From: DASXTS01 sp036505275
GTDB taxonomy: Bacteria; Actinomycetota; Actinomycetes; Mycobacteriales; Pseudonocardiaceae
Length of the DNA: 20,770 bases
Direction of reading: 5' to 3'
Assembly (NCBI GenBank): GCA_036505275.1
Contig: DASXTS010000090.1
Coordinates: forward strand, 1-20,770
Positions 6,740-14,392 of the stretch are shown in pieces (the stretch's first letter is position 1; every line of letters starts with the position of its first letter). Below the pieces are notes generated by a model that saw only the letters and a program-made list of their open reading frames with translations, ran no database searches and had not been told where the DNA came from. The position numbers and the translations under genes are program-made.

Positions 6740-7572
6740 GTCGCCCTCTGGCTGGTGCGGCGTCGACGGTAGCGACGGTGCAGTCCATCACGAACCGCGC
6801 CGGCGGCCCAACCCGACACCGTGCCCGAGCCGGCGCCGGCTGCGGTCCGCCGGGCACCGGCCGCCGGTGCCCGCCCGATCAGGAAGAGCGCCGGCAGCCA
6901 CAGCCGGTGCCGCTTGACCGTGCCGGCCAGCTCGCCGAGCGTGGTGGCCAGCAGCAGCTGGTCCGGCCGGCTCGGCTTGTATCCGACGAGCACCGGGGTG
7001 TCGTCCGGACGCCCGGCCGCGCGCAGTGCCACGGCCAGCGCCTCCGTGCGGGCTGCCGATGTGGTGACCGCCAGCGTGTCGTGCCCGCCGTGCGGTGCCG
7101 GCCCACCGCTGCCGTCCTGCCTGGCCAGCACGACGGCCGGCTCGGCCAGCTCCCGGCCGGTCGCGGCGAGCACCGCGGCCAGCGCCGACACGCCCGGCAC
7201 GATCTCGACCTGCAGCCCGAGCCGCCGGCAGGCCTCGAACTTCCGCTGCACGCCGCTCCACAGGGCCGCATCGCCGGGCACGAGCCGCGCCATCGCGAGG
7301 CGCTGTGCCGCTGCCCGGCGGTAGAGCTGCAGCATGTGCTCGTGGCCATACCTGGAGCAGTCCACCAGCTCGGCGTTCGGCGTGGCGTGCCCGCGGACCG
7401 CCTCGGGCGGGATCGCGCTCGCCGGCCACACCACGACGTCGGCCTCGCCGATCCGCCGCGCGCCACGCACCGTGATCAGGTCGCCGGCACCTGGCCCGGC
7501 GCCGACGAAGGACACCCGGCCGACCGGCGGCGTCTTGTCGCACATGGGCACCGCCGCCTTTCCAGCCTCCAT
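6736..7572 (-). CDS. cobM: Precorrin-4 C11-methyltransferase, CobM-like, divergent
   Basis: 278 residues from the ATG at 7572; an ATG at 7545 (MCDKTPP) is an equally possible start and closer to family length. GRVSFVGAGPGAGDLITVRG (18-37) is the CobM/CbiF N-terminal loop. ALWSGVQRKF (103-112), EIVPGVSALAAVLA (123-136), GRELAEP (139-145) and VKRHRLWLPALFLIGRA (219-235) follow the family order. The enzyme would methylate C11 of precorrin-4. Two things are odd. The expected H-S-G-D-P motif reads VPGDA (98-102). The residues after about 240 are a low-complexity Arg/Ala/Gly tail instead of the His-rich end I recall for actinobacterial CobM. It may be a drifting or specialised paralogue. It is the first gene of the minus-strand run ending in cysG. 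Confidence 0.75.
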   Translation of the reverse strand: MEAGKAAVPMCDKTPPVGRVSFVGAGPGAGDLITVRGARRIGEADVVVWPASAIPPEAVRGHATPNAELVDCSRYGHEHMLQLYRRAAAQRLAMARLVPGDAALWSGVQRKFEACRRLGLQVEIVPGVSALAAVLAATGRELAEPAVVLARQDGSGGPAPHGGHDTLAVTTSAARTEALAVALRAAGRPDDTPVLVGYKPSRPDQLLLATTLGELAGTVKRHRLWLPALFLIGRAPAAGARRTAAGAGSGTVSGWAAGAVRDGLHRRYRRRRTSQRAT

Positions 7573-7641
7573 GCCCCCTAGTTCCGGTCCATTCCCCCTT
7601 TGCCGCCGCCTTCCGGCCGTGCCGCGGGAGCGCCGTACAGC

Positions 7642-7670
7642 GTGCCAGGCCGCGGCGCGGCGCCGGGCAC
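7642..7670. terminator. Weak hairpin downstream of the ElaA-type gene
   Basis: GTGCC (7642-7646) pairs with GGCAC (7666-7670); after one mismatch GGC (7648-7650) pairs with GCC (7662-7664). It lies 8 nt past the stop of the gene ending at 7678 and 70 nt before cobM. It could stop read-through into cobM. There is no T-run. Confidence 0.3.
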
Positions 7671-7677
7671 CGGGGAG

Positions 7678-8130
7678 TCAGCCGCTGGGGTCGCGGCGCA
7701 TCGGCACGTGCGGGATGCCGTCCTCGATGAATTCCTCACCAGCGACGTGGAACCCGTGGGTGGTGTAGAACCCGACGAGGTGGGACTGCGACTCCAGAGC
7801 GCACGGCGCGTCCCCCACCTCCTGCAAGGCGGCCCGCATGAGCACATCGGCCAGCCCGGCGCCACGCATCGAACGCGCCGTGCAGACTCGCCCGATGCGA
7901 TAGGTGTCGCCGCCACGCAGCAGCCGCAGATACCCCAGCACGGCGGTGGGCGCGCCGTGCGGGCTCAGCCAGAAGTGCACGGTCGACGGGTCAAGGTCGC
8001 GGCCGTCCAACTCGGGGTACGGGCAGGCCTGCTCGACGACGAACACCTCCACCCGAAGCCGCAACACGGCATACAGGGTGACCACGTCCAGCTCGTCGGG
8101 CTTTGCACGGCGCAGTACTGGCTCGTCCAT
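7678..8130 (-). CDS. ElaA-type GNAT N-acetyltransferase
   Basis: 150 residues, the normal ElaA length. LYAVLRLRVEVFVVEQACPY (19-38) followed by PELDGRD is the ElaA signature. IGRVCTARSMRGAGLADVLM (79-98) is the acetyl-CoA pyrophosphate loop, a variant of R/Q-x-x-G-x-G/A. VGFYTTHGFHVAGEEF (119-134) is the C-terminal GNAT strand-helix pair. Substrates of ElaA proteins are poorly defined. The ATG at 8130 gives the family N-terminus; no strong ribosome binding site is visible. It is transcribed divergently from the M15 lipoprotein gene. A GNAT occupies a comparable place in M. tuberculosis (Rv2851c, from memory), so this is probably an old neighbour of cysG and not an insertion. Confidence 0.88.
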   Translation of the reverse strand: MDEPVLRRAKPDELDVVTLYAVLRLRVEVFVVEQACPYPELDGRDLDPSTVHFWLSPHGAPTAVLGYLRLLRGGDTYRIGRVCTARSMRGAGLADVLMRAALQEVGDAPCALESQSHLVGFYTTHGFHVAGEEFIEDGIPHVPMRRDPSG

Positions 8131-8231
8131 CGAGACCGATGCCTACCAGATGCGGTGCCGCCGGACGACTCGGCCCGCCGCCTGAGGGCACACCGGGCCA
8201 TTCCGGCCGCCGGCGTGACACCCTTGGGCCG

Positions 8232-9212
8232 GTGGGAAGGTCCCGCCCGGTCGTCGCGCAGGCACTGGTCCCGGCGCTAGCCGCCGTGCTGGCCGCAGTG
8301 CTGGCCGCCGTGCTGGTCGCTGCGTTGACGGGCTGCCGAGCGGACCCGGCCGGTACGGCTGCGCCGTCCACCCCGGCGGCCCCGAGCAGCACCGCCGACC
8401 CCACCAGCACCGCCGACCCCACCGGCACCGCCGACCCCACCGGCACCGAACCCACCGGCACGGCGTCCACCACGGCGACCAGCGCCGCGGCACCGCCGAG
8501 CACGGCGCCACCGACCTCCCCCTGGCAGGTCGGGGCGCACCCGCTGCCGCTGCGCCCGGACGGCTTCGGCCAGGTCCAGCCCACCCCCGAGGTGCTGCGC
8601 GACAGGCGGCTGCCGACCACGGACCGGCTGCCGCCGCCACCGAGCGCAGAGTTCGCGTTCAACGTGCGGCCGGTGCCGAGCGAGGTGCTGCGCCGCTCCA
8701 CCTGGCAGCCGGCCTGCCCGGTGCCGGTCGACGAGCTGCGCTACCTGACCGTTGCGTTCTGGGGCTTCGACGGCCGCCACCACACCGGCGAGCTGATCGT
8801 GAACGCCAGGGTCGCCACCGATGTGGTCACGGTCTTCCGCCGGCTGGACGCGGCCCGCTTCCCCATCGAGGAGATGCGGGTGGTCACCGCGGCCGAGCTG
8901 GACGCTGCGCCCACCGGCGACGGCAACAACACCACCGCCTTCGTCTGCCGGCCGGCCCGCGGCCAGGCCCGTTGGTCGGCCCATGCCTACGGGCTGGCCA
9001 TCGACGTCAACCCGTTCTGCAACCCCTACCTCCGCGGCGACCTCGTGCTGCCGGAACTGGCATCCGCCTACGTCGACCGCGGCTGGGCACGCCCCGGCAT
9101 GATCCGCGCCGGCGATCCCGCCGTCCGGGCCTTCACGGCCGCCGGCTGGACCTGGGGCGGCATCTGGTCCTCCCCGCGCGACCTCATGCATTTCACCGCG
9201 ACCGGCGGCTGA
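8232..9212 (+). CDS. M15-type D-alanyl-D-alanine carboxypeptidase-like lipoprotein
   Basis: 326 residues. The GTG at 8232 yields an Ala/Val/Leu signal peptide ending in the lipobox ALTGC, so C35 would be lipidated. No ribosome binding site supports this start, but any earlier one would spoil the signal peptide. Residues 40-95 are a Thr/Pro/Ala-rich wall-spanning linker with repeated TADPTG units. The peptidase domain covers about 140-326. ARWSAHAYGLAIDVNPFCNP (246-265) carries the zinc ligands H251 and D258 of the SxHxxGxAxD motif, and WSSPRDLMHF (312-321) carries the third ligand H320, with D317 in the place of the usual acid. The family trims peptidoglycan stem peptides. It acts outside the membrane. 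The 3' end runs into an 11-bp tandem repeat. Confidence 0.88.
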   Translation: MGRSRPVVAQALVPALAAVLAAVLAAVLVAALTGCRADPAGTAAPSTPAAPSSTADPTSTADPTGTADPTGTEPTGTASTTATSAAAPPSTAPPTSPWQVGAHPLPLRPDGFGQVQPTPEVLRDRRLPTTDRLPPPPSAEFAFNVRPVPSEVLRRSTWQPACPVPVDELRYLTVAFWGFDGRHHTGELIVNARVATDVVTVFRRLDAARFPIEEMRVVTAAELDAAPTGDGNNTTAFVCRPARGQARWSAHAYGLAIDVNPFCNPYLRGDLVLPELASAYVDRGWARPGMIRAGDPAVRAFTAAGWTWGGIWSSPRDLMHFTATGG

Positions 9213-9240
9213 CCGGCGGCTGACCGGCGGCTGACCGGCG
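9201..9240. repeat. 11-bp tandem repeat spanning the M15 gene stop codon
   Basis: ACCGGCGGCTG is repeated at 9201, 9212 and 9223, with a partial copy from 9234. The unit creates a TGA at each junction (9210, 9221, 9232). Because 11 is not a multiple of 3, these stops fall in all three frames. Confidence 0.8.
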
Positions 9241-9268
9241 TTAGCCCTGCCCGTCGCGCGGCGTGATC

Positions 9269-9311
9269 GGGGCGTCCCGCGACCACCCCCGGCGTGATCG
9301 CGGAACGCCCC
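9269..9311. terminator. Strong bidirectional hairpin between convergent genes
   Basis: An 18-nt arm (9269-9286) faces an 18-nt arm (9294-9311) across a 7-nt loop. Sixteen positions pair; the other two are C-A mismatches in a plus-strand RNA and G-U pairs in a minus-strand RNA. It therefore best terminates the AMIN-like gene, which ends at 9326, and also serves the M15 gene, which ends at 9212. A direct repeat, GGCGTGATCG (9260-9269 and 9291-9300), is embedded. Confidence 0.65.
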
Positions 9312-9325
9312 TCCTCCCCCGGCGG

Positions 9326-9817
9326 TCAGGAGCCGACGTCGATCACGACGCGGGTCGGCGAGCCGAGCGTGAAGACCCGCACCCACGAGTGGTAACGGGT
9401 GCCGAGGCCGATCGACAGCACACCCTCGAAGTCGCCGGTCAGCGCCACCGCCATGACATTGCGCAGGTCGCGGGTGCGGAACCTGTCCGGCCCTGGGTAC
9501 GTGCGGTCGCCGGCGTCGTTGTGCGCGGCCGCGCCGTGCACCGGCACCTCGACGAAGGACTCGCCGGTGAGCCACACGATCTCGCCGGAGCCATCGGCGA
9601 TCAGCTCGTCAACCCACCGCCCGGACGGCGAAAGGCCGGTCCGGCTGCCGGTCAGGTCGAGCACGATCCGGTCGTAGCCCGGGTGCTGGCCGGTCCGGAT
9701 CCCGGTGAGCGTCGCAGTGCCGGTTGCCGACGCGGGGGCGGCCCCCGCAATGCCGCCTACCAGCGCAAACACGACGGTGGCGAGCGCTAGCAACGTCCGC
9801 CGTACGGTGGTGGTCAT
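9326..9817 (-). CDS. Secreted AMIN-like domain protein
   Basis: 163 residues. The start is well supported: the ATG at 9817 follows a complete AAGGAGG (9824-9830) at 6-nt spacing. Residues 1-31 are a Sec signal peptide (basic MTTTVRR, a hydrophobic stretch, then ASA before cleavage). The mature part holds GQHPGYDRIVLDLTG (43-57) at its beginning and GSPTRVVIDVGS at its end, the two edge strands of the small all-beta AMIN-like fold found in many actinobacterial exported proteins. AMIN-type domains are generally thought to bind the cell wall. No catalytic residues are recognisable. It is transcribed divergently from the YbhB gene across a 121-bp gap holding a perfect 12-bp palindrome. Confidence 0.8.
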   Translation of the reverse strand: MTTTVRRTLLALATVVFALVGGIAGAAPASATGTATLTGIRTGQHPGYDRIVLDLTGSRTGLSPSGRWVDELIADGSGEIVWLTGESFVEVPVHGAAAHNDAGDRTYPGPDRFRTRDLRNVMAVALTGDFEGVLSIGLGTRYHSWVRVFTLGSPTRVVIDVGS

Positions 9818-9853
9818 CCCTGACCTCCTTGCCAGGAGTACTGCCGTTGGATG

Positions 9854-9865
9854 CCCAGCGCTGGG
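9854..9865. promoter_or_regulatory. Perfect 12-bp palindrome in a divergent promoter region
   Basis: CCCAGCGCTGGG lies 36 bp before the AMIN-like start and 73 bp before the YbhB start, flanked by direct GGATG copies. It is a candidate shared operator. Its regulator is unknown. Confidence 0.35.
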
Positions 9866-9891
9866 ATGCTCACCAGACGCGCGGCCGGCGC

Positions 9892-9897
9892 TAGGGT
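9892..9897 (+). promoter_or_regulatory. Candidate -10 box of the YbhB-mtr run
   Basis: TAGGGT fits TANNNT and would give a 5' leader of about 35 nt containing the AAGGAG ribosome binding site at 9928-9933. No clear -35 box is visible. Confidence 0.3.
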
Positions 9898-9938
9898 TGC
9901 GCCCGTCCGCTGTGTGGATCACGACCGAAGGAGCGTCG

Positions 9939-10463
9939 ATGAGCCTGGAGCGCCCGGAAGCACCCGACCCGTACTCGCTGCTGCCGCGGGTGCCGTCGTT
10001 CTCGGTGCGCAGTGACGATGTCCGCGACGGCGAGCAGCTCGCCGAGGAGTTCACCTACGCGGGCGGCAACACCTCGCCGCACCTGGCCTGGGAGGGCGCG
10101 CCGGATGGCACCCAGAGCTACACGGTGACGTGCTTCGACCCGGACGCGCCGACACCGTCCGGTTTCTGGCACTGGGTCCTGGTCGACCTGCCGGCCTCGA
10201 CCACCGAGCTGCCACGGGGCGCCGGCAGCGGCGCCGCGCTGCCCGCCGGCGCGTTCCACGTGCGCAACGACTTCGGCACGGCCGAGTACGGCGGCGCCGC
10301 GCCACCGCCGGGCGACCGGCCGCACCGGTACTACTTCGTGGTGCACGCCGTCGACGTGCCGTCGCTCGACGTGAACGCGGACGCGACCCCGGCCGTGGTC
10401 AGCTTCAATCTTGCGTTCCACACCCTGGCCAGGGCCATGGTCACGCCGACGTACCAGCACTGA
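9939..10463 (+). CDS. YbhB/YbcL family (PEBP-like) protein
   Basis: 174 residues from the ATG at 9939, with AAGGAG (9928-9933) 5 nt upstream. The family's two ligand-pocket motifs are present: FDPDAPTPSGFWHWV (66-80) and GDRPHRYYFVVHAVD (125-139). NTSPHLAWEGAP (44-55) forms the preceding pocket strand. PEBP-like proteins bind anionic or phospho-ligands. Bacterial members have no well-established reaction, and some are described as kinase-inhibitor-like by homology alone. There is no signal peptide, so it is cytosolic. It is 26 bp upstream of mycothione reductase on the same strand and probably shares transcription, although mtr also seems to have its own promoter. Confidence 0.92.
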   Translation: MSLERPEAPDPYSLLPRVPSFSVRSDDVRDGEQLAEEFTYAGGNTSPHLAWEGAPDGTQSYTVTCFDPDAPTPSGFWHWVLVDLPASTTELPRGAGSGAALPAGAFHVRNDFGTAEYGGAAPPPGDRPHRYYFVVHAVDVPSLDVNADATPAVVSFNLAFHTLARAMVTPTYQH

Positions 10464-10476
10464 AGGCCGCGGCCAG

Positions 10477-10482
10477 TAGCCT
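10477..10482 (+). promoter_or_regulatory. Candidate -10 box of a leaderless mtr transcript
   Basis: TAGCCT ends 7 nt before the GTG at 10490, the usual spacing for leaderless actinobacterial genes. The AAGG between them is too close to act as a good ribosome binding site. Confidence 0.4.
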
Positions 10483-10489
10483 GCAAGGC

Positions 10490-11851
10490 GTGCGGCACTT
10501 CGATCTGGTGATCATCGGCACCGGTTCGGGCAACTCCATCATCGGGCCGGAGTTCGGCGACTGGGACATCGCGATCATCGAGCGCGGGGTGTTCGGCGGC
10601 ACCTGCCTGAACGTCGGCTGCATCCCGACAAAGATGTTCGTCTACGCCGCCGAGGTCGCCTCGTCGGTGCGGCGCGCCTCCCGGTTCGGCATCGACGCCA
10701 CCGTGGACAAGGTCCGATGGACGGACATCAGGGACCGGATCTTCGGCCGGATCGACCCGATCGCCGCGAGCGGCGAGCGGTACCGGACACACGACAACCC
10801 CAATGTCACCGTCTACAAGGGACAGTGCCGCTTCGTCGGCCAGAAGCGGCTGGACACCGGAACCGGCGAGACGATCACGGCGGACCGGTTCGTGATCGCC
10901 ACCGGGGCCCGGCCGGTCATCCCGCGGGAAGTCGCCATCTGCGATGTGCCCTACTACACCAGCGACACCGTGATGCGGCTGGACGCGCTGCCCCAGCGGA
11001 TGGTGATCCTCGGCGGTGGCTACATCGCCGTGGAGTTCGCGCACGTGTTCTCGGCGCTGGGCGTGCAGGTGTCGGTGGTTGCCCGCGGCTCGGCCCTGCT
11101 GCGCCGCCATGACGAGACGGTGACGCGGCGGTTCACCGAGGCCGCCAAGCGGCAGTGGGACGTGCACCTCGGCCAGGCCCCGTGCAAGGTGGAGGCGGTC
11201 GGTTCCGAGGTGGTGCTCACGACGCCCGACGGCGCCCGCGTTCCCGGCGATGAGCTGCTGGTCGCGGTCGGCCGGGTGCCCAACGCCGACCTGCTCGACC
11301 TGGCCGCCACCGGGGTGACGTTGACCCTGGATGGGCGGGTCGCGGTCGACCGCTACCAACGCACCGAGGTGCACGGCATCTTCGCGCTCGGCGACGTGTC
11401 CTCGCCGTACCTGCTCAAGCACGTCGCCAACCACGAGGCCAGGGTGGTGCGGCACAACCTGCGGCACCCGGACTCACCGATCGCCGCGGACCACCGGTTC
11501 GTCCCCTCGGCGGTGTTCACCGACCCCCAGCTGGCCTCGGTCGGCCTCACCGAGGCCCAGTGCCGATTGCAGAAGCTGGACTACGCGGTGGCGGTCCAGG
11601 AGTACGCCGACGTCGCGTACGGGTGGGCGCTGGAGGACACCACCGGCTTCTGCAAGGTACTTGCCGACCGTCGAACCGGCCGGCTCCTTGGCGCGCACAT
11701 CATGGGCCCTGCGGCGTCCACCGTGATCCAACCGCTGATCCAGGCCATGTCCTTCGGCCTGGGCGCCGCCGAGATGGCCACCGGGCAGTACTGGATCCAC
11801 CCCGCGTTGCCGGAGGTCGTGGAGAACGCCCTGCTCAAGCTCGATCTTTAG
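10490..11851 (+). CDS. mtr: Mycothione reductase
   Basis: 453 residues, typical for the family. This flavoprotein disulfide reductase uses NADPH to reduce mycothiol disulfide, keeping the main actinobacterial thiol reduced in the cytosol. Visible parts are FDLVIIGTGSGNSII (4-18) for FAD binding, GGTCLNVGCIPTK (36-48) with redox cysteines C39 and C44, ILGGGYIAVEFAHVF (174-188) for NADPH binding, GIFALGDVSSPYLLKHVANH as the second FAD loop, and YWIHPALPEVVE (434-445) with H437 and E442 as the partner-subunit acid-base pair. The GSGNS loop and the short NVGCIPTK context favour Mtr over lipoamide dehydrogenase. The GTG at 10490 gives the canonical N-terminus. The next gene starts 18 nt downstream. 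Confidence 0.94.
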   Translation: MRHFDLVIIGTGSGNSIIGPEFGDWDIAIIERGVFGGTCLNVGCIPTKMFVYAAEVASSVRRASRFGIDATVDKVRWTDIRDRIFGRIDPIAASGERYRTHDNPNVTVYKGQCRFVGQKRLDTGTGETITADRFVIATGARPVIPREVAICDVPYYTSDTVMRLDALPQRMVILGGGYIAVEFAHVFSALGVQVSVVARGSALLRRHDETVTRRFTEAAKRQWDVHLGQAPCKVEAVGSEVVLTTPDGARVPGDELLVAVGRVPNADLLDLAATGVTLTLDGRVAVDRYQRTEVHGIFALGDVSSPYLLKHVANHEARVVRHNLRHPDSPIAADHRFVPSAVFTDPQLASVGLTEAQCRLQKLDYAVAVQEYADVAYGWALEDTTGFCKVLADRRTGRLLGAHIMGPAASTVIQPLIQAMSFGLGAAEMATGQYWIHPALPEVVENALLKLDL

Positions 11852-11869
11852 GCGGCCCGGTCTGCCAGG

Positions 11870-12613
11870 ATGGAGGGCGTGCCCGAGCCGCCGCCGACCG
11901 TCGTTCTGGTGCACAGCCCGTTCCTGGGGCCGGCCAGCCTGCGGCCACTCGCGGACGCGTTGGGCGCGCACGGGCAGCCGACCGTGCTGCTGGACCTGCG
12001 GGTGACGGTGGCCGCCGCGCCGGTGCACGCACGGATGATCGGCTCGTTCGCCGACGCGGTCGGCGAGGCCGGGCTCACCGAACTCGTCGTGCTGGTCGGG
12101 CACAGCGGAGCCGGGCCGCTGCTGCCGGCGTTCGCCGATGCGCTGGACGAGCCGGTCACCGGGTTGGTGTTCCTGGATGCCGGGTTGCCGACCCCCGGCC
12201 GGAGCTGGCGCGAGACCGTGCCGGCCGAGCTGTTCACCTCGCTGCGGGACAAGTCGAGGGAGGGGCTGCTGCCGCGGTGGCCCGAATGGTTCGAGCCCGA
12301 CCCGCTGCCCCGGCTGGTGCCGGACACGGTGCTCAGGGCGCAGATCGCGGAGGAGGCGCCGGAGGTGCCGCTGGCCTTCCTCAAGGAACCCCGGCCGTCG
12401 GTCGAGTGGACGGGACCGGCTGCGTACCTGCAGCTGTCCAGCGCCTATGACGCCGACGCCGCCGCCGCAAAGCGGCTCGGCTGGCCGGTGCGCCGGCTGC
12501 ACACCCACCACCTCGCCGCGGCCACCGAGCCGGAGCTGGTCGCCGACGCGCTCCTCGGGCTGCTGGCCGAGCTTGCCCGGCACACTGGGCTCGACGGGCT
12601 CACGGCAGGGTGA
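11870..12613 (+). CDS. Alpha/beta hydrolase
   Basis: 247 residues from the ATG at 11870; a GTG at 11879 is an alternative start. VVLVHSPFLGPASLRPLADA (11-30) is the first strand with the HSPF oxyanion-type loop. VVLVGHSGAG (73-82) is the nucleophile elbow, with S79. VFLDAGLP is the following strand, and HTHHLAAATEPELVADAL near the C-terminus carries the probable catalytic His. The substrate is unknown; the fold covers esterases, lipases and lactonases. No signal peptide is seen. It follows mtr by 18 nt, so it is probably co-transcribed. Its last 14 nt overlap the end of the oppositely oriented map gene. Confidence 0.85.
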   Translation: MEGVPEPPPTVVLVHSPFLGPASLRPLADALGAHGQPTVLLDLRVTVAAAPVHARMIGSFADAVGEAGLTELVVLVGHSGAGPLLPAFADALDEPVTGLVFLDAGLPTPGRSWRETVPAELFTSLRDKSREGLLPRWPEWFEPDPLPRLVPDTVLRAQIAEEAPEVPLAFLKEPRPSVEWTGPAAYLQLSSAYDADAAAAKRLGWPVRRLHTHHLAAATEPELVADALLGLLAELARHTGLDGLTAG

Positions 12614-13457
12614 GCACCTCAACGCCGTCCGAGGTCACCAGCACGGTGTGCTCGAACTGCGCAGTCCAGCTCTTGTCCTTCGTGGTCACCGTCCAGCCGT
12701 CTGGCCAGATGTCGTAGTCGATGCCACCGAGCGTGATCATCGGCTCGATGGTGAACGTCATGCCGGGTTCGAGCACGGTGTCGACGGACGGCTCGTCATA
12801 GTGCAGCACCACCAGGCCGCTGTGGAACGAGCGGCCGATGCCGTGCCCGGTGAAGTCGCGTACCACGCCGTAACCGAACCGCTTCGCGTACGACTCGATG
12901 ACCCGGCCGATCACGTTGAGCTGCCGGCCGGGGCGCACCGCGCGGATGCCGCGCTCGGTCGCCTCCCTGGTCCGCTCGACCAGCAGCCGGACCTCCTCGG
13001 ACACGTCGCCGGCCAGGAACGTCGCATTGGTGTCGCCGTGCACGCCGCCGATGTACGCGGTGACGTCAACATTCACGATGTCGCCGTCCTGGATCACCGT
13101 GGAGTCCGGGATGCCGTGGCAGATCACCTCGTTGAGGCTGGTGCAGCAGGACTTCGGGAACCCCTTGTAACCCAGCGTCGACGGGTAGGCGTCGTGGTCG
13201 CACAGGAACTCGTGCACCGCCGCATCCACCTCGTCAGTGGTCACCCCCGGCGCGATCACGTCGCCGGCGGCCACCAGGGCCTGCGCGGCGATCTTGCTGG
13301 CGGTCCGCATGGCCTCGATCACGTCGGGCGGCTGCACCCACGGATCGTTGCCTCGGGTCGGACCTGGCCTGCCCACGTACTCGGGCCGTGGGATGTGTGC
13401 AGGCACCGGCCGTGGGGGCGAGAGCTGGCCGGGTTCGAGCACGGTTCGCACAGGCAT
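12600..13457 (-). CDS. map: Methionine aminopeptidase, type Ic
   Basis: 285 residues. It removes the initiator methionine from nascent proteins. The five metal ligands are visible: D131 (VNVDVTAY), D142 (HGDTNATF), H205 (TGHGIGR), E238 (TIEPM) and E269 (FEHTV), plus H114 (VICHGIP) for substrate. A 40-residue Pro-rich N-terminal extension (PPRPVPAHIPRPEYVGRPGP) marks the MetAP1c group, as in M. tuberculosis MapB (Rv2861c). The ATG at 13457 lies 7 nt after a TAGGGT -10 box, and GGAGG ends only 2 nt before it, too close for normal use, so a leaderless message is likely. It is divergent from the TPR gene across only 40 bp. Its stop codon lies inside the alpha/beta hydrolase gene. Confidence 0.95.
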   Translation of the reverse strand: MPVRTVLEPGQLSPPRPVPAHIPRPEYVGRPGPTRGNDPWVQPPDVIEAMRTASKIAAQALVAAGDVIAPGVTTDEVDAAVHEFLCDHDAYPSTLGYKGFPKSCCTSLNEVICHGIPDSTVIQDGDIVNVDVTAYIGGVHGDTNATFLAGDVSEEVRLLVERTREATERGIRAVRPGRQLNVIGRVIESYAKRFGYGVVRDFTGHGIGRSFHSGLVVLHYDEPSVDTVLEPGMTFTIEPMITLGGIDYDIWPDGWTVTTKDKSWTAQFEHTVLVTSDGVEVLTLP

Positions 13458-13464
13458 GGCCTCC

Positions 13465-13470
13465 ACCCTA
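13465..13470 (-). promoter_or_regulatory. Candidate -10 box of a leaderless map transcript
   Basis: Minus-strand TAGGGT, 7 nt before the ATG at 13457. The 40-bp divergent gap also has to hold the TPR gene's ribosome binding site, so the core promoters probably reach into both coding regions. Confidence 0.45.
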
Positions 13471-13497
13471 GGCGACGGTCGCGGGAAGTCGCCCGCC

Positions 13498-14358
13498 ATG
13501 ATTGCGAACGTGGACACGCAGGCGCTGTGGGACTTCGACCGGCCGGCCGAAAGCGAGCAGCGGTTCCGCGCCGCGCTGGCCTCCGGCGGCGCCTACTCGG
13601 CCGAGGACGTGCTTGTACTGCGCACCCAGCTGGCTCGGGCGCTCGGCCTGCAGCGGCGCTTCGAAGAGGCAACGGCGGAGCTGTCCGCGGTGGCCGCGGA
13701 CAGCTCGGTTAGCCCGTTGGTGCGCACCTACCTGACCCTCGAGCGCGGCCGGGTGCTGCGGTCCTCCGGGGACCAGCTTGGCGCCAAACCCCTGTTCGTC
13801 AACGCGCTCGAGACCGCTCGATCGGCGGGGCTGGATCACCTCGCCGTGGACGCCGCGCACATGCTGGCGATCACCTGCGAGGGCGACGAGCAGATCCCGT
13901 GGGCGCGGCGCGCGCTGGAGATCGCCGAGTCGTCCACCGACCCTCGGGCCCGCCGGTGGGTCGCCTCCGTGACCCACAACCTCGGCTGGACGCTGCACGA
14001 CCTCGGCCACTACGACGAGGCACTGGCCATGTGGGAACGTGCTCTGGCCACCCGCGTGGAGCAGGCTGGGGACGCCGAGCGGGTGCGGATCGCCCGCTGG
14101 ACGGTGGCCCGCGGCCTACGCTCGCTCGCTCGTTACGACGAGGCGCTGGCCATCCAGCGGTCGCTGGCCGCCGAAGGGCCGGCCGACGGCTACGTGAACG
14201 AGGAGATCGGCGAGCTGCTGCTCGCCCTCGGCCAGGGCCATGAGGCCGCCCCGCACTTCGCCAGGGCCCATGCCCTGCTCTCGGCCGACACCTCGCTCGC
14301 GGAATCGGACCCCGCTCGCCTGACCCGCCTGGCCACCCTCGCCTCCCCTACCGCCTGA
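13498..14358 (+). CDS. TPR (tetratricopeptide) repeat protein
   Basis: 286 residues, almost wholly helical and rich in Ala, Leu, Arg and Glu. The clearest TPR is THNLGWTLHDLGHYDEALAM (159-178) followed by WERALATR. Weaker units are seen around 40-65 (RTQLARALGLQRRFEEATAE), 80-110, 195-222 (LRSLARYDEALAIQRSLAAE) and 235-262 (LLLALGQGHEAAPHFARAHA). Such proteins are protein-interaction scaffolds. No enzymatic domain, signal peptide or membrane helix is present. The ATG at 13498 has only a weak GGGAAG 10 nt upstream. It shares a very short intergenic region with map, so the two may be co-regulated. The specific partner is unknown. Confidence 0.85.
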   Translation: MIANVDTQALWDFDRPAESEQRFRAALASGGAYSAEDVLVLRTQLARALGLQRRFEEATAELSAVAADSSVSPLVRTYLTLERGRVLRSSGDQLGAKPLFVNALETARSAGLDHLAVDAAHMLAITCEGDEQIPWARRALEIAESSTDPRARRWVASVTHNLGWTLHDLGHYDEALAMWERALATRVEQAGDAERVRIARWTVARGLRSLARYDEALAIQRSLAAEGPADGYVNEEIGELLLALGQGHEAAPHFARAHALLSADTSLAESDPARLTRLATLASPTA

Positions 14359-14392
14359 CCACCGCCTTGCGCGGTTCGCCGCCCACCCACCG

